DNA from: Leifsonia poae
GTDB lineage: Bacteria > Actinomycetota > Actinomycetes > Actinomycetales > Microbacteriaceae
Direction of reading: 5' to 3'
NCBI RefSeq assembly: GCF_027921845.1
Contig: NZ_BSEN01000015.1
Span: 320,636 to 384,635, forward strand
DNA: 64,000 nt
Below, one piece after another: positions 19,867-29,390 of this stretch (positions within the stretch are counted from its first letter, which is position 1; each line of letters starts with the position of its first letter). The position numbers and the translations under genes are program-made. Under the pieces are notes generated by a model. That model made no database searches. It worked only from the letters and a program-made list of their open reading frames with translations, and was not told where the DNA came from.

Positions 19867-21786
19867 ATGTCATCGCTCCGAGCATCCATCGCCGTCATCG
19901 GCGCCGGCCCGCGCGCTGCCGGCTGGCTCGAGCGCTTCGCCGCGAACCGGGCCGCCGCCGGCAGGGGCGAGCCGGTCACCATCCACCTGGTGGATCCGCA
20001 CCCGGCCGGCCCGGGCCGTATCTGGCGCTCCGCCCAGTCGCCACTGCTCAAACTCAACTCGATGGCGGCGGACGTGACGATGTTCACCGATGCGTCGTGC
20101 GCCATCGACGGGCCGATCATCCCGGGGCCATCGCTGATCGAGTGGGCCGAGCAGGTGCGTGCGGGACACATCGACGACGGTCGGGTCACGGATGCCGTCG
20201 TGCGCGCCGAACTCGAGGGGCTCACCGGCTCGAGCTTTCCCACCCGTCGCCTGCAGAGCCACTACCTGGACTGGTTCCAGCGTCGCGCGGTCGAGCTCCT
20301 GGACGCGGACGTGACGATCGTCGTGCATGCGAATCGCGCGGTCTCGGTGGAGGGAGGGGACGACGTGCAGCAGGTGACGCTGGAGGACGGGTCGAGCATC
20401 CGGGCCGATCTCGTGCTCTACGCGCTCGGCCACAACGGTCGCGCCCTCGACGGGGAGCCGGCCGCGCTCGCCGCGTTCGCCGACCGACACGGACTGCACT
20501 ATCAGCCGCCCGCGTTCACGGCGGATGCCGACACCTCCGCGCTCGCCGCCGGCCGGCCGATCGTCGTGCGCGGCTTCGGTCTGGCGGCGGTCGACCTCGT
20601 CGTGCTGCTCACCGAGGGTCGCGGCGGCCGATTCGACCGAGCCCCGGGCGGGGGGCTGCGGTACACGCCGAGCGGTCTCGAACCGCGCATCCTGATCGGG
20701 TCGCGGCGCGGGGTTCCGTACCACGCGAAGATCTCATCGACGTTGGTGGGGGACCGGCCGCCGCTGCGCTTCTTCACGGCCGACGCCCTCGGCCGCCTCC
20801 TCGGACGGGGCACGCCCGTCGACTTCCGGAGCGAGGTGTGGCCGCTGATCGCACGGGAGATGCTGCACGGCTACTACGCGGAACTCTTCACGGGCCATCC
20901 GGAGCGCACGGCGAGCGACTGGTCGTCGTTCGTCGCCCGGCTCGCGCTGGTGGATCCGTTCGGGGACGAGTACCGCGCCCTGGTGGAGCGCGCTGTGCCG
21001 CACGAGGACGACCGACTCCTGCTCGACGCGTTCGATCGGCCCCTCGACGGCACTCGCTTCGAGAACGCCGCCGCGTTGCAGGAGGCGGTGCGCGACTACA
21101 TCCGGCGTGACCTGCGCCTGCGCAGCGACCAAGGGCATAGTGCGACACTCGGGCTGTTCACCGCGCTGCTGCAGTGCATGTTCGTGCTCGCGCCCGAGAG
21201 CGGGTCGCCCGGCTGGAGCGAGACCGCCCGCACCGACCTCCGTACCTGGTGGCCCGGCTTCTTCAGCTACGTCGCCTCGGGGCCGCCCGGGCACCGGCTC
21301 GAAGAACTGGTCGCCCTCTCGGAGGCCGGCATCGTCGAGTTCCTCGGGGGAGGGATGCGGGTGACGGCGGACGAGGACGCGGGCGCGTTCATCGTCGGCG
21401 GTTCCAACGTCGACGGGGAGTTCGCCGCCGACACCCTCGTCGACGCCTGGCTGCCGGGCGCCGACGCGGCGACGAGCGACAGCGCCGCCCTGCGCGACCT
21501 GGTCGCCCGTGGCGACGGGGCTGAACGTGACGGGCTGATCGAGGTGCGGCCGTCGGACTCCCGCATCGTGAGGACCGACGGCTCCGTGCATCCGCGGAGG
21601 TACGCGATCGGGCCGTTCACCACCGCGCCGTTCGCCGGTGCGTTCTCGCGGCCGGGCACGAACGCGCTCTCCTTCCGCGAGAACGATGCGGTGGCGGTGG
21701 CGATGGTCCGCCGACTCTCAGGGTCCGAGGCGCCGGCCGGGGCCGTCGAGCCGCCGGCTACTCGAACGTCGCCAGCCATCGCGTGA
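19867..21786 (+). CDS. FAD/NAD(P)-binding protein (PF13454-like)
   Basis: This is a 639-residue protein with an N-terminal dinucleotide-binding fold: IAVIGAGPRAAGWLERFAA, then DPHPAGPGRIWRSAQSPLL and LKLNSMAADVTMFTD, the pattern of the FAD-NAD(P)-binding family related to ornithine/lysine N-hydroxylase-type flavoproteins. A second Rossmann-like motif is at VVRGFGLAAVDLVVLL. Its chemistry is not established. GGGGAGG lies 9 bases before the ATG at 19867. It is divergent from the acetyltransferase/ABC operon and shares its regulatory region, so it may serve the same pathway, for example as a redox partner or hydroxylase. The 3' end overlaps the convergent MarR gene by 29 bases. Confidence 0.8.
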   Translation: MSSLRASIAVIGAGPRAAGWLERFAANRAAAGRGEPVTIHLVDPHPAGPGRIWRSAQSPLLKLNSMAADVTMFTDASCAIDGPIIPGPSLIEWAEQVRAGHIDDGRVTDAVVRAELEGLTGSSFPTRRLQSHYLDWFQRRAVELLDADVTIVVHANRAVSVEGGDDVQQVTLEDGSSIRADLVLYALGHNGRALDGEPAALAAFADRHGLHYQPPAFTADADTSALAAGRPIVVRGFGLAAVDLVVLLTEGRGGRFDRAPGGGLRYTPSGLEPRILIGSRRGVPYHAKISSTLVGDRPPLRFFTADALGRLLGRGTPVDFRSEVWPLIAREMLHGYYAELFTGHPERTASDWSSFVARLALVDPFGDEYRALVERAVPHEDDRLLLDAFDRPLDGTRFENAAALQEAVRDYIRRDLRLRSDQGHSATLGLFTALLQCMFVLAPESGSPGWSETARTDLRTWWPGFFSYVASGPPGHRLEELVALSEAGIVEFLGGGMRVTADEDAGAFIVGGSNVDGEFAADTLVDAWLPGADAATSDSAALRDLVARGDGAERDGLIEVRPSDSRIVRTDGSVHPRRYAIGPFTTAPFAGAFSRPGTNALSFRENDAVAVAMVRRLSGSEAPAGAVEPPATRTSPAIA

Positions 21787-22261
21787 GGATCGCCTCCAGC
21801 CGGGCGGCGTCGGCCGGGCTGATGGCGTCGAGCAGACGGCGCTCGTTGGCCATGTGGTCGGTGAACGCGCTGTCGATGACCTCGCGTCCGCGCTGCGTGA
21901 GGGCGACCATGCGCCCGCGCCCGTCGTCGCCGGCGGGCCGCCTGGTGACCAGGCCGGCGCGCTCCAACCGGTCGATGCGCTTCGTCATCCCGCCGGTGGT
22001 GACCATGGTGTGCTCGGCCAGCGCCCCCGGGCTGCGTTCGAACGGCTCGCCTGCGCGCCGGAGAGCCGCGAGCACATCGAAGTCGCCCTCGCCGAGTCCG
22101 TGCTCGGCGTAGACGGCCTGCAGCTCGCCGGTGAGGTGTTCCGCGACACGGTGCAGCCGGCCGATGACACCCTGCGGGCGCACATCCAGCTCCGGCCGTT
22201 CTCGCGTCCACTCGGCCTGGATGCGGGCGATGCGATCAGGTGCGATGGATTCCGGGGCCAT
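21758..22261 (-). CDS. MarR-family transcriptional regulator
   Basis: This is a 167-residue winged-helix regulator. The DNA-binding region is ALAEHTMVTTGGMTKRIDRL followed by the wing RAGLVTRRPAGDDGRGRMV, and flanking helices form the dimer interface. It is divergent from an EamA exporter with 39 bases between starts, and two matching TAGCTTCC-type palindromes lie there, so autoregulation and control of the exporter are expected. A TAGTAT -10 box (22273-22268) places transcription at the ATG itself, a leaderless mRNA. Ligand unknown; MarR proteins typically release DNA on binding a phenolic or other small molecule. Confidence 0.9.
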   Translation of the reverse strand: MAPESIAPDRIARIQAEWTRERPELDVRPQGVIGRLHRVAEHLTGELQAVYAEHGLGEGDFDVLAALRRAGEPFERSPGALAEHTMVTTGGMTKRIDRLERAGLVTRRPAGDDGRGRMVALTQRGREVIDSAFTDHMANERRLLDAISPADAARLEAILTRWLATFE

Positions 22262-22271
22262 GGTTCCATAC

Positions 22272-22310
22272 TAGCTTCCACGGAAGGTAAAATAGCTTCC
22301 ATGGAAGCTA
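22272..22310. promoter_or_regulatory. Two MarR-type operators overlapping both divergent promoters
   Basis: TAGCTTCCATGGAAGCTA at 22293-22310 is a perfect 18-base palindrome, and TAGCTTCCACGGAAGGTA at 22272-22289 is an imperfect copy exactly 21 bases (two helical turns) away. The first contains the exporter's start codon (22301) and the second covers its -10 box TAAAAT (22288-22293) edge and abuts the regulator's -10 box TAGTAT (22273-22268). Binding would block both promoters. Confidence 0.85.
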
Positions 22311-23227
22311 AATGGGTCTGGGTCGCCATCACCGCCATCGCGCCGATCGCCTGGGGCTCGACCTACGTCGTCACCCAGGCGGTGCTGCCCGCGGACGCGC
22401 CGCTGTGGGGCGCGGTCATCCGGGCACTCCCGGCAGGGGTGCTCCTGTTCCTCGTGCGCCGTCGACGGCCGCGCGGCGCCTGGTGGTGGCGTTCGGCGGT
22501 GCTCGGAGTGCTGAACACGGGCGCGTTCTTCGCGCTCGTCTACGTCGCCGCTCAACTGCTGCCGTCGGGGGTGGCGGCGACCCTGATGGCCACCTCTCCG
22601 CTGGCGATGATGGGCTTCGGCTGGCTGTTCCTGGCCGAACGGCCCCGGATGCTCGCGCTGCTGGGCGCCGTCATCGGGGTCGCCGGCGTCTGCGTGATGC
22701 TGCTCGGAGGCAGGTCTGCCGTGAACCCGTGGGGAGTGGCCGCCTCGCTGGCCGCGATGCTCCTGTCATCGATCGGCTATGTGCTGGCGACCCGCTGGAG
22801 CACCGGCGACCGGGTCGACGTGTTCTCGTCGACCTCGTGGCAGCTCATCGCGGGCGGCCTGCTGCTCGTCCCGGTCGCTGCCGTCGTGGAGGGAGCCCCG
22901 CCGCAGCTCGACGCGCCGGCGGTCGCCGGCTTCGCCTACGTGACGGTCGTGGCGACCGCCCTCGCGTTCGTCGTCTGGTTCAGCGGATTGCGGCATCTCG
23001 GCGCCGGGACGACAGGGCTGATCGGGCTGCTGAACCCGATCGCCGGCGTCCTTCTCGGCGCCCTGCTCGCCGGCGAGGTGCTCAGCCTCCGTCAGCTGCT
23101 CGGGTTGGCGATCGTGCTCGCGGGCATCGGGCTCGGTCAGTCGGCCAGGGCGTCGAGGAACGGTCGGGTCGGGGCGAAGAACGTGACGCCCGTGGCCGCC
23201 GTCGAGAAGTCGAGGATGCGGTCGTAG
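22301..23227 (+). CDS. EamA-family (DMT superfamily) exporter
   Basis: The 308-residue membrane protein has about ten TM helices in two EamA repeats; the first begins IAPIAWGSTYVVTQAVLPAD, and the second contains GFAYVTVVATALAFVVWF and a typical GLIGLLNPIAGVLLGALLAG. The family exports amino acids or metabolites. The ATG at 22301 lies 8 bases after the -10 box, so the mRNA is leaderless and the start codon itself is part of the MarR operator. The 3' end overlaps the convergent Dyp peroxidase gene by 91 bases; the EamA tail beyond the last TM helix (about 30 residues) is read entirely from that overlap and is unusually charged. Confidence 0.88.
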   Translation: MEAKWVWVAITAIAPIAWGSTYVVTQAVLPADAPLWGAVIRALPAGVLLFLVRRRRPRGAWWWRSAVLGVLNTGAFFALVYVAAQLLPSGVAATLMATSPLAMMGFGWLFLAERPRMLALLGAVIGVAGVCVMLLGGRSAVNPWGVAASLAAMLLSSIGYVLATRWSTGDRVDVFSSTSWQLIAGGLLLVPVAAVVEGAPPQLDAPAVAGFAYVTVVATALAFVVWFSGLRHLGAGTTGLIGLLNPIAGVLLGALLAGEVLSLRQLLGLAIVLAGIGLGQSARASRNGRVGAKNVTPVAAVEKSRMRS

Positions 23228-24108
23228 CTGCCCTCGGGATCGCCGATGAACATGCGCTCGAGCATCCGCTCGATCACCCAGAGCCGGCCAGAGTACCCGA
23301 TGAAGTAGGTGCCGAACTCGCCGTGACCCGGTCGGCCGAACGGCATGTTGTCGCGCAGGATGTCGTGTTCGACGCCGTTCTCGTCGGTGATCGTCGCGAG
23401 GGTCTTGTGCGACTTCTGGCCGTGCTCGGCGTCGGCGAGCTCGATGTTCTCCAGCTTCGTGCGCCCGATGACGCCCTCCTGCGCCGGCACGGGGAGGGAT
23501 CCCCAGGTGTCGAGGTCGTGGAGGTACTTCTGCACGACGACGTAGCTTCCCCCGGCGAACGCGGCGTCCTCCTGGCCGACCTGCGTCGAGCCGGCCATCT
23601 CGCTGCCGGTCGGATTGGCGGTCCCGTCGACGAAGCCCAGGAGGTCGCGCGAGTCGAAATAGCGGAAACCGACCACCTCGTCGACCACCGTGACGGCGTC
23701 GCCGAGGAGGCCGAGCAGCTGCCGTTCGAACTCGAAGCAGAAGTCGCTGCGCTCGGCCCTGATGTGGAACAGCAGGTCGCCCGGCGTGGAGACGGCGGTG
23801 TGCACGGACCCCGCGATCGGCCGGAACGGACGCAGCTCGGCCGGCATCGTCGCGCTGCCCGTCAGGCGGCTCCACACCGCCGCCCCGATGCCGGTGTTGC
23901 ACGAGAGGTGCGCGTTCAGGTCACGGAAGCCGACGGTCTTCACGAGGTCGGAGAGCCCGGAGAGCACGTCGCGCACGTTCTGGTACGCGGCATCGTCGTC
24001 GGCGATGCTCACCACGAGGAACACCGCGGAGCGGGAAAGGGGAGCGTCGACGCTCTGCGCTTCGATGGGAACGCGCTGCCAGCTGTGGTCGCTCTGGTCG
24101 GTCATCAT
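23137..24108 (-). CDS. Dyp-type heme peroxidase
   Basis: This is a 323-residue dye-decolorizing peroxidase. The family motif GxxDG with the distal catalytic Asp is in DLLGFVDGTANPTG, and the proximal heme His is in the region DTWGSLPVPAQEGVIGRTKL upstream of the conserved GEFGTYFIGYSGRL. No twin-arginine signal is present, so this is a cytoplasmic or encapsulin-type member; no encapsulin gene is adjacent. The start is ATG at 24108 or 24105. The terminal 91 bases are antisense to the EamA gene. It probably oxidises phenolic or dye-like compounds with hydrogen peroxide; the physiological substrate is unknown. Confidence 0.92.
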   Translation of the reverse strand: MMTDQSDHSWQRVPIEAQSVDAPLSRSAVFLVVSIADDDAAYQNVRDVLSGLSDLVKTVGFRDLNAHLSCNTGIGAAVWSRLTGSATMPAELRPFRPIAGSVHTAVSTPGDLLFHIRAERSDFCFEFERQLLGLLGDAVTVVDEVVGFRYFDSRDLLGFVDGTANPTGSEMAGSTQVGQEDAAFAGGSYVVVQKYLHDLDTWGSLPVPAQEGVIGRTKLENIELADAEHGQKSHKTLATITDENGVEHDILRDNMPFGRPGHGEFGTYFIGYSGRLWVIERMLERMFIGDPEGSYDRILDFSTAATGVTFFAPTRPFLDALAD

Positions 24109-24575
24109 GCCCACGAGTCTGCCGTAGACCGGCGGTGGTCGACCAGAGTCGACCGACGCACAGATACTCAGGTAACGGAAAGATAACGATGCTGACCCGC
24201 TTCGATCGCCGCCACGGCGCGGAACTGCGTGCATGCCGACAGCGGAATGCATCCGCAAATGCCGAACAGCGATTGGCTTCGAACCTTCACAGGTTGATAG
24301 CGTCGTTGATGCCCTTTTCTGCTGCAGCCTGCAGGAACCGGCCGCAAACCCAGTCCGCGATCCCGGATGCGAGGCCGTGCGCCGTATGACGCGCGACGGC
24401 CTCACGATCCGGGGACGTACGGTCGGGAGGTGCGGGCGCACCCCAACGGTCGCGCCGGCAGCAGGCGACTCGCGAGCATCCGCCGCTTGAGACGCCAGCG
24501 TTGCTCGCACCCTCCACCCGGACGCAACCACGGAGCACGTGCCGGGGTTCACCCCTGCCGTGCCGCGGAGATCAC
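24109..24575. other. 467-base intergenic region without a convincing gene
   Basis: This stretch separates the divergent Dyp peroxidase and betaine-transporter genes. Short open frames exist but none has a recognisable product, a good ribosome site or a family match. A possible forward promoter is TTGGCT at 24273-24278 and TAGCGT at 24298-24303 with a 19-base spacer, which would leave a leader of about 270 bases before the transporter. I saw no known riboswitch in that leader. Long leaders are plausible for an osmotically regulated transporter. Confidence 0.4.
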
Positions 24576-25883
24576 GTGAGCGAGTCTGTTGCCGTCGAGG
24601 CACGGAACCTATTCAAAGTATTCGGAAGGAAGCCGGGCGAGGTCGTTCGCCGGCTGAAGGACGGGGCGACCCGCGACGACGTGGCCGCCAATGGGACAGC
24701 AGCCGTGATCGACGCGAGCTTCCGTGTGAAGACCGGCGAGATCTTCGTCGTGATGGGACTGAGCGGGTCGGGAAAGTCGACCCTGATCCGGTTGCTCAAC
24801 GGTCTGCTCGAGCCGACCAGCGGCGAAGTGGATGTGATGGGCACGACCATCACGGGCGTACCGGCCAAGCGACTGCGCGCCGTGCGCCAGAAGCACATCT
24901 CGATGGTGTTCCAGCACTTCGCTCTGCTGCCGCACCGCACCGTGCTCGACAACCTCGCGTACGGGCTCGAAGTGCAAGGTGTGCCGGCGGCGGAGCGCCG
25001 TGAGCGCGCCGAGACGGTGCTCGACCTGGTCGGGCTCTCCGGCTGGGGAGACAAACTCCCTGGCGAGCTCTCCGGGGGCATGCAGCAGCGCGTCGGCCTC
25101 GGTCGAGCGCTGGCCGCCGACACCGATGTGCTCCTGATGGACGAGGCGTTCTCCGCCCTCGATCCGCTGATCCGCCGCGAGATGCAGGAGCAGCTGCTCG
25201 AGCTGCAGAGCCAGCTCGGCAAGACGATCGTGTTCATCACCCACGACCTCAACGAGGCCATGTTCCTCGGCGACCGCATCGCCGTGATGCGGGACGGCCG
25301 CGTGGTGCAGATCGGCACGCCCGAGGAGATCCTCACCGATCCCGCCAACGACTACGTCGAGAGCTTCGTGCAGGATGTCGACCGCGCCCGCGTGCTCACC
25401 GCGGCGAGCGTGATGGAGCCTGTTCGCGCCCTGGTCACCGTCGCGGCCGGTCCCCGTGCCGCGGTGCGGACGATGCGCGACCTGCAGACCTCGGCCGCGT
25501 TCGTGGTCGGGCACGGCCGGCGACTGCTCGGCGCGGTGCGCGACCGCGACGTGATGCGCCAGGTGCGGGAGGGCCAGACCGACCTCACCCCGGCGATCCG
25601 CGAGGACATCGCCTCGGTGTCCCGCGACGAAGTGCTCAGCGATCTCGTCGAGCTGTCGGTCGAGAGCGAGCTCCCGCTCGCCGTCGTCGACGACAAGCAG
25701 CGACTGCTCGGCGTGATCCCGCGCGTCACCCTGCTCGCCGCGCTCGGAAACGTCACCAGCGACACCACCGAGATCCCCGTCATCGTGCAACCGCCGGCGA
25801 CCGTGTCGGTCGAAGTCATGACGCAGACGCTTCGCGACACCGCTCCCGGAGCGGCGGCCGCCGACCTCGAGGAGGTGCGCTGA
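24576..25883 (+). CDS. Glycine betaine/proline ABC transporter ATP-binding protein
   Basis: The 435-residue ATPase of the ProV/OpuAA type has Walker [12 protein letters not shown], signature [15 protein letters not shown], Walker [15 protein letters not shown] and the [12 protein letters not shown]-loop region. The C-terminal part (about residues 275-420) forms tandem CBS domains, which in OpuA sense ionic strength or c-di-AMP. The chosen GTG at 24576 has CGGAG five bases upstream. The stop overlaps the ATG of the permease gene (TGATG). Together they import compatible solutes under osmotic stress. Confidence 0.92.
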   Translation: MSESVAVEARNLFKVFGRKPGEVVRRLKDGATRDDVAANGTAAVIDASFRVKTGEIFVVMGLSGSGKSTLIRLLNGLLEPTSGEVDVMGTTITGVPAKRLRAVRQKHISMVFQHFALLPHRTVLDNLAYGLEVQGVPAAERRERAETVLDLVGLSGWGDKLPGELSGGMQQRVGLGRALAADTDVLLMDEAFSALDPLIRREMQEQLLELQSQLGKTIVFITHDLNEAMFLGDRIAVMRDGRVVQIGTPEEILTDPANDYVESFVQDVDRARVLTAASVMEPVRALVTVAAGPRAAVRTMRDLQTSAAFVVGHGRRLLGAVRDRDVMRQVREGQTDLTPAIREDIASVSRDEVLSDLVELSVESELPLAVVDDKQRLLGVIPRVTLLAALGNVTSDTTEIPVIVQPPATVSVEVMTQTLRDTAPGAAAADLEEVR

Positions 25884-27649
25884 TGGATGTCCGGCTTCCG
25901 TTCGGCGAGTGGGCGACGCACGTCGTCGACTTCGTCACGACCGTGTTCAGTCCCGTCTTCGACGTGATCCGCGCCGTCTTCACCGGCCTCTACACCGGCA
26001 TGGACTGGGTTCTGCAGACGCCGCCGTTCTGGGTGGTCATCCTGGTCATCGCGGCACTCGGCGTCTGGCTGAAGGGCTGGCTCTTCGGCGCCGGCACGAT
26101 CGTCGGACTCCTGGTGATCGCCGGGGTCGACCAGTGGGCGAACGCGATGGACACCCTCGCGCTGGTGCTCGTCGCGGCCGCGATCGCCGTGGCGATCAGT
26201 GTGCCGCTCGGCATCCTTGCCGCACGCTCGAAGACGGCATCCGCGATCATCCGGCCGATCCTCGACTTCATGCAGACCATGCCGGCGTTCGTGTACCTGA
26301 TCCCGGCGCTGATCCTGTTCCGGGTGGGTGTCGTCCCCGGCATCGTCGCGACGATCATCTTCGCGATGGCGCCGGGCGTGCGCCTCACCGAGCTCGGCAT
26401 CCGCGGCGTCGACAGCGAGATCGTGGAGGCCGGACGGGCCTTCGGGTCGTCGCCCCGGCGCATCCTGCGCCAGATCCAGCTGCCGCTCGCCCTGCCGTCG
26501 ATCCTCGCCGGTGTGAACCAGGTCATCATGCTGTCGCTCTCGATGGTGGTCATCGCGGGCATGGTGGGCGCCGGAGGCCTCGGCCGTGACATCGTGCAGG
26601 CGCTCAGTCGCGTGGACGTGGGGCTCGGCTTCGAGGCCGGACTCTCCGTTGTCATCCTGGCGATCATCCTCGACCGGTTGACCGGAGCGGTCGGCGCGGT
26701 CCGGGGCCGGCTGCCCCGCCGGGCGGTCATCGCCCTCGGCACCGCGGCGGTCGTCGCGGTCGCCGGCACCAGCGCCGCCGCCGTCACGCAGGGCGGCACC
26801 GGCGGGAGCAAGGGGACGGTCACGGTCGCGGTCTTCAACGGCTGGCCGGAAGGCGAGGCCGCCTCGTACCTCTGGAAGCACGTGCTTGAGAAGCAGGGCT
26901 ACTCGGTGAAGTTCGAGTACGCGGATGCCGGCCCGGCGTTCGCAGGACTCAGCACCGGCGACTACGACGTGGCGTTCGACGGCTGGCTGCCGACCACCCA
27001 CGCCGCGTTCCTGAAGAAGTACGGCGACTCGCTGGTGGATCTCGGCGCCTGGAACGACGAGGCCAAGCTGACCATCGCCGTGAACAAGGACGCACCGATC
27101 GACTCGCTCGATCAGCTCGCATCCCACGCGTCGGAGTTCGGCAACCGGCTGGTCGGGATCGAACCGGGCGCCGGTCTCACCGAGGCGACGCAGAACAAGG
27201 TCATCCCGCAGTACGGGCTGTCGAAGCTGAACTTCGTGACCTCGTCGACGCCGGCCATGCTCGCCGAGCTGACGAGTGCGATGAAGAAGAAGGACAACAT
27301 CGCCGTGACGCTCTGGCGTCCGCACTGGGCGTACGACCAGTTCGATCTGAAGGACTTGAAGGACCCGAAGAACACGCTCGGAACGGCGGAGTCGATCCAC
27401 TCGATCGCCAGCACCAGCTTCGGTGAGAAGTTCCCGGAGGTCGAGCGCTGGGTGAAGGACTTCAGGCTGGACTCCGACAAGCTCTACTCGCTCGAGAACG
27501 CCATGTTCAACGGCGAGAAGACCGACGACTACGACCCGATCGTGACGAAGTGGATGGCGCAGAACCAGGCGTACGTCGACTCGCTCACGGCGACGTCGAG
27601 CTCCGGCGGAAAGGCCCAGCCGACGTCAACGGCCCACGCGGGCTCGTAA
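25883..27649 (+). CDS. Glycine betaine/proline transporter permease fused to substrate-binding domain
   Basis: This is a 588-residue fusion. Residues about 1-290 are an OpuAB/ProW permease with the EAA loop [20 protein letters not shown]. After a TM segment near residues 277-298, residues about 310-575 are an OpuAC-type binding domain ([53 protein letters not shown]) with the aromatic Trp residues that cage quaternary ammonium ligands. The fused arrangement tethers two binding domains per permease dimer, as in Lactococcus OpuA. It is coupled to the ATPase by a one-base overlap. Confidence 0.92.
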   Translation: MDVRLPFGEWATHVVDFVTTVFSPVFDVIRAVFTGLYTGMDWVLQTPPFWVVILVIAALGVWLKGWLFGAGTIVGLLVIAGVDQWANAMDTLALVLVAAAIAVAISVPLGILAARSKTASAIIRPILDFMQTMPAFVYLIPALILFRVGVVPGIVATIIFAMAPGVRLTELGIRGVDSEIVEAGRAFGSSPRRILRQIQLPLALPSILAGVNQVIMLSLSMVVIAGMVGAGGLGRDIVQALSRVDVGLGFEAGLSVVILAIILDRLTGAVGAVRGRLPRRAVIALGTAAVVAVAGTSAAAVTQGGTGGSKGTVTVAVFNGWPEGEAASYLWKHVLEKQGYSVKFEYADAGPAFAGLSTGDYDVAFDGWLPTTHAAFLKKYGDSLVDLGAWNDEAKLTIAVNKDAPIDSLDQLASHASEFGNRLVGIEPGAGLTEATQNKVIPQYGLSKLNFVTSSTPAMLAELTSAMKKKDNIAVTLWRPHWAYDQFDLKDLKDPKNTLGTAESIHSIASTSFGEKFPEVERWVKDFRLDSDKLYSLENAMFNGEKTDDYDPIVTKWMAQNQAYVDSLTATSSSGGKAQPTSTAHAGS

Positions 27650-27658
27650 CCTGGTGGG

Positions 27659-28540
27659 ATGAGTCTTCCCCGAACCGACACCATCGTCACCTACGCCGAC
27701 GGCGACATCGCATCGAGCGGAACGGTGGTCCACGTCGAAGCGGTGGGCGACCGGCTGGCCGTCGTGCTCGACCGGACGGCGTTCCATCCGGTCGACCCCG
27801 TGTGGCCGGACCAGCCGGCCGACCAGGGCGTGCTGACCGTCGACGGTGTCGAGCATCCCGTGATCGGAGCCGTCGTCGGGGCGAGCGACGGCTCCAGGTT
27901 GTACGTCGGCGACGCCCCGGTGCGCACCGGTACTGAGGGGTGGGCGTTCGTCGTCTGCCACCTCCTGGAGCCGAGCGCCTCGGGCGCGTCGGTCGTGGAG
28001 GGCGCCGCTGCGCAGGTGACCGTCGATCCGCTGGTGCGCGGGGCCCTGTCGGCCGGGCACACCGCCTGCCACCTCGCGTCGCTCGCTCTCAACGAGGCGC
28101 TCGCGCCGCTCTGGAGCAAAGAGGTGCCGCTCGACGGCAGGGGGAACCCGAACTTCGATCAGCTCGCGATCACCGAGTCGCGCATCCTGCCCGACGGCTC
28201 GCTCGACACGTACCGGATCGGCAAGAGCCTGCGCAAGAAGGGCTTCGCCGCCGCGGACCTCTCCGAGCGGCTCACCGAGGTGGAGGACTTCGCGAATGCC
28301 CTGCTCGCCGAGTGGGTCGCCAGCGGCGCGGCCGTCTCGATCGCGCGGGCCGGCGATGGTCTGGGCGAGCGGCGCGCCTGGCGGTGCGAACTGCCGGACG
28401 GCGTCGTGGAGATCCCGTGCGGCGGCACGCATCTGCGCTCGCTCGCGCAGCTGGCGGGCGTTCGGGTGGGACTGGAGTTGCTGGGCGTCGAGGGCGCGCT
28501 CGAATTGCGGATGACGACGGCGGCGACGCCCGCGGCGTAG
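27659..28540 (+). CDS. AlaX-like alanyl-tRNA editing / metal-dependent hydrolase
   Basis: The 293-residue protein resembles the editing domain of alanyl-tRNA synthetase found in free-standing AlaX proteins. The zinc ligands are in GHTACHLASLALNE (HxxxH) and EIPCGGTHLRSLAQL (CxxxH), and an N-terminal barrel-like part contains LDRTAFHPVDPVWPDQPADQ, the region normally read as FYPxGGGQPxD. The variant FHPVDPVWPDQP departs from that glycine-rich consensus, so the substrate pocket may differ. A TAACCT -10 box (27647-27652) ends 7 bases before the ATG, indicating a leaderless message separate from the transporter operon. Confidence 0.85.
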   Translation: MSLPRTDTIVTYADGDIASSGTVVHVEAVGDRLAVVLDRTAFHPVDPVWPDQPADQGVLTVDGVEHPVIGAVVGASDGSRLYVGDAPVRTGTEGWAFVVCHLLEPSASGASVVEGAAAQVTVDPLVRGALSAGHTACHLASLALNEALAPLWSKEVPLDGRGNPNFDQLAITESRILPDGSLDTYRIGKSLRKKGFAAADLSERLTEVEDFANALLAEWVASGAAVSIARAGDGLGERRAWRCELPDGVVEIPCGGTHLRSLAQLAGVRVGLELLGVEGALELRMTTAATPAA

Positions 28541-28559
28541 CCCTCTGCGGGCCGGCGGC

Positions 28560-29324
28560 TCAGCGGGGGAGCAGGGCCAGCACGGTGGCGACGATGGCCA
28601 GTGCACCGGCCAGCACCCAGCCCTGCCGCACCAGCCGTGCGACGCGCACCTCGCGGGCGAGGGCGTCGAAGCGCTCGACGGTTGATGCATCGGCCGCGCC
28701 CACCCGCCAGGTCTCGGGCTGGTCGAACAGGGCGACGATCGCAGCGGTGGCCGCCTGGTCGACGGCCACGGGACGACGGCCCATCCAGCGCACCAGCGCG
28801 TCGGCTTCGAGCAGGGTGACGCGAGCCGGCTGCTGCCGCACGGTGAACGAGGCCGGCGCGACGATCGCCACGACGGCGTGCACCGGTGCCGCGATGCCGG
28901 CGGTGGCGAGCACGTGCCGCACCCGGGACGCCTCGAGCTCGGAATTCCGGATGTAGGGCTGCTTAGCGCCGTCCACCAGAACCGCGCGGTCGCCGACCCA
29001 CACCTTCCTGCCCCGGTGGTTCTTCGTATTGATCGCGAACACGCCTCCCGGCCCGACCGCCACGTGGTCGATGTCGGCGTCGCCCGTGCCGACGGGGACG
29101 GCGTGGTAGACCGTCCAGCCCTGCGGCAGCCGTTCGAGCAGGGCGCCGACCTCGCGCTCACCGGTCGCGCCCGCGAACCACGGCGAGGCCTCCTCGGTGA
29201 GCGGGGAGAGGCCGAGCGCGCGGGCCACCGCCGAGCGCGGCGTCGCGGCGTCCTGCAGCTTGACGACCTGCTCCATCACGGAATGCCCGGGGGCGCGATC
29301 GCGCATGCTGTTATCGGAGGCCAC
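28560..29324 (-). CDS. NERD-domain protein with C-terminal membrane anchor
   Basis: This is a 254-residue protein. Residues about 45-150 form a nuclease-related NERD domain: GEREVGALLERLPQGWTVYH, GDADIDHVAVGPGGVFAINT and KNHRGRKVWVGDRAVLVDG, with the acidic and Lys residues expected of the endonuclease-like fold. The last 24 residues (GWVLAGALAIVATVLALLPR) form a TM tail anchor. The GTG start follows a TAGCGT -10 box (29336-29331) by 7 bases, so it is leaderless. NERD proteins are often linked with DNA processing or phage defence but this one stands alone. Confidence 0.85.
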   Translation of the reverse strand: MASDNSMRDRAPGHSVMEQVVKLQDAATPRSAVARALGLSPLTEEASPWFAGATGEREVGALLERLPQGWTVYHAVPVGTGDADIDHVAVGPGGVFAINTKNHRGRKVWVGDRAVLVDGAKQPYIRNSELEASRVRHVLATAGIAAPVHAVVAIVAPASFTVRQQPARVTLLEADALVRWMGRRPVAVDQAATAAIVALFDQPETWRVGAADASTVERFDALAREVRVARLVRQGWVLAGALAIVATVLALLPR

Positions 29325-29335
29325 CGCGCCACGCT

Positions 29336-29369
29336 ACTGGGGCCGCGCGCCGCTGCGCACGGCCCCAGT
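29336..29369 (-). terminator. Hairpin between the small gene at 29391 and the NERD gene
   Basis: ACTGGGGCCG (29336-29345) and CGGCCCCAGT (29360-29369) form a perfect 10-base stem with a 14-base loop. It lies just after the stop of the reverse-strand small gene and directly abuts the NERD -10 box, so it can end the upstream transcript. Confidence 0.6.
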
Positions 29370-29390
29370 GCGGGGAGGACCCGAAAGGGC

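Noticed and set aside
24189-24389. Short open frames in the betaine-transporter upstream region
   Set aside because: No ribosome site, no leaderless box and no family similarity; codon pattern not convincing.
24300-24575. c-di-AMP (ydaO) riboswitch before the betaine transporter
   Set aside because: None of the conserved ydaO stretches could be found in the leader.
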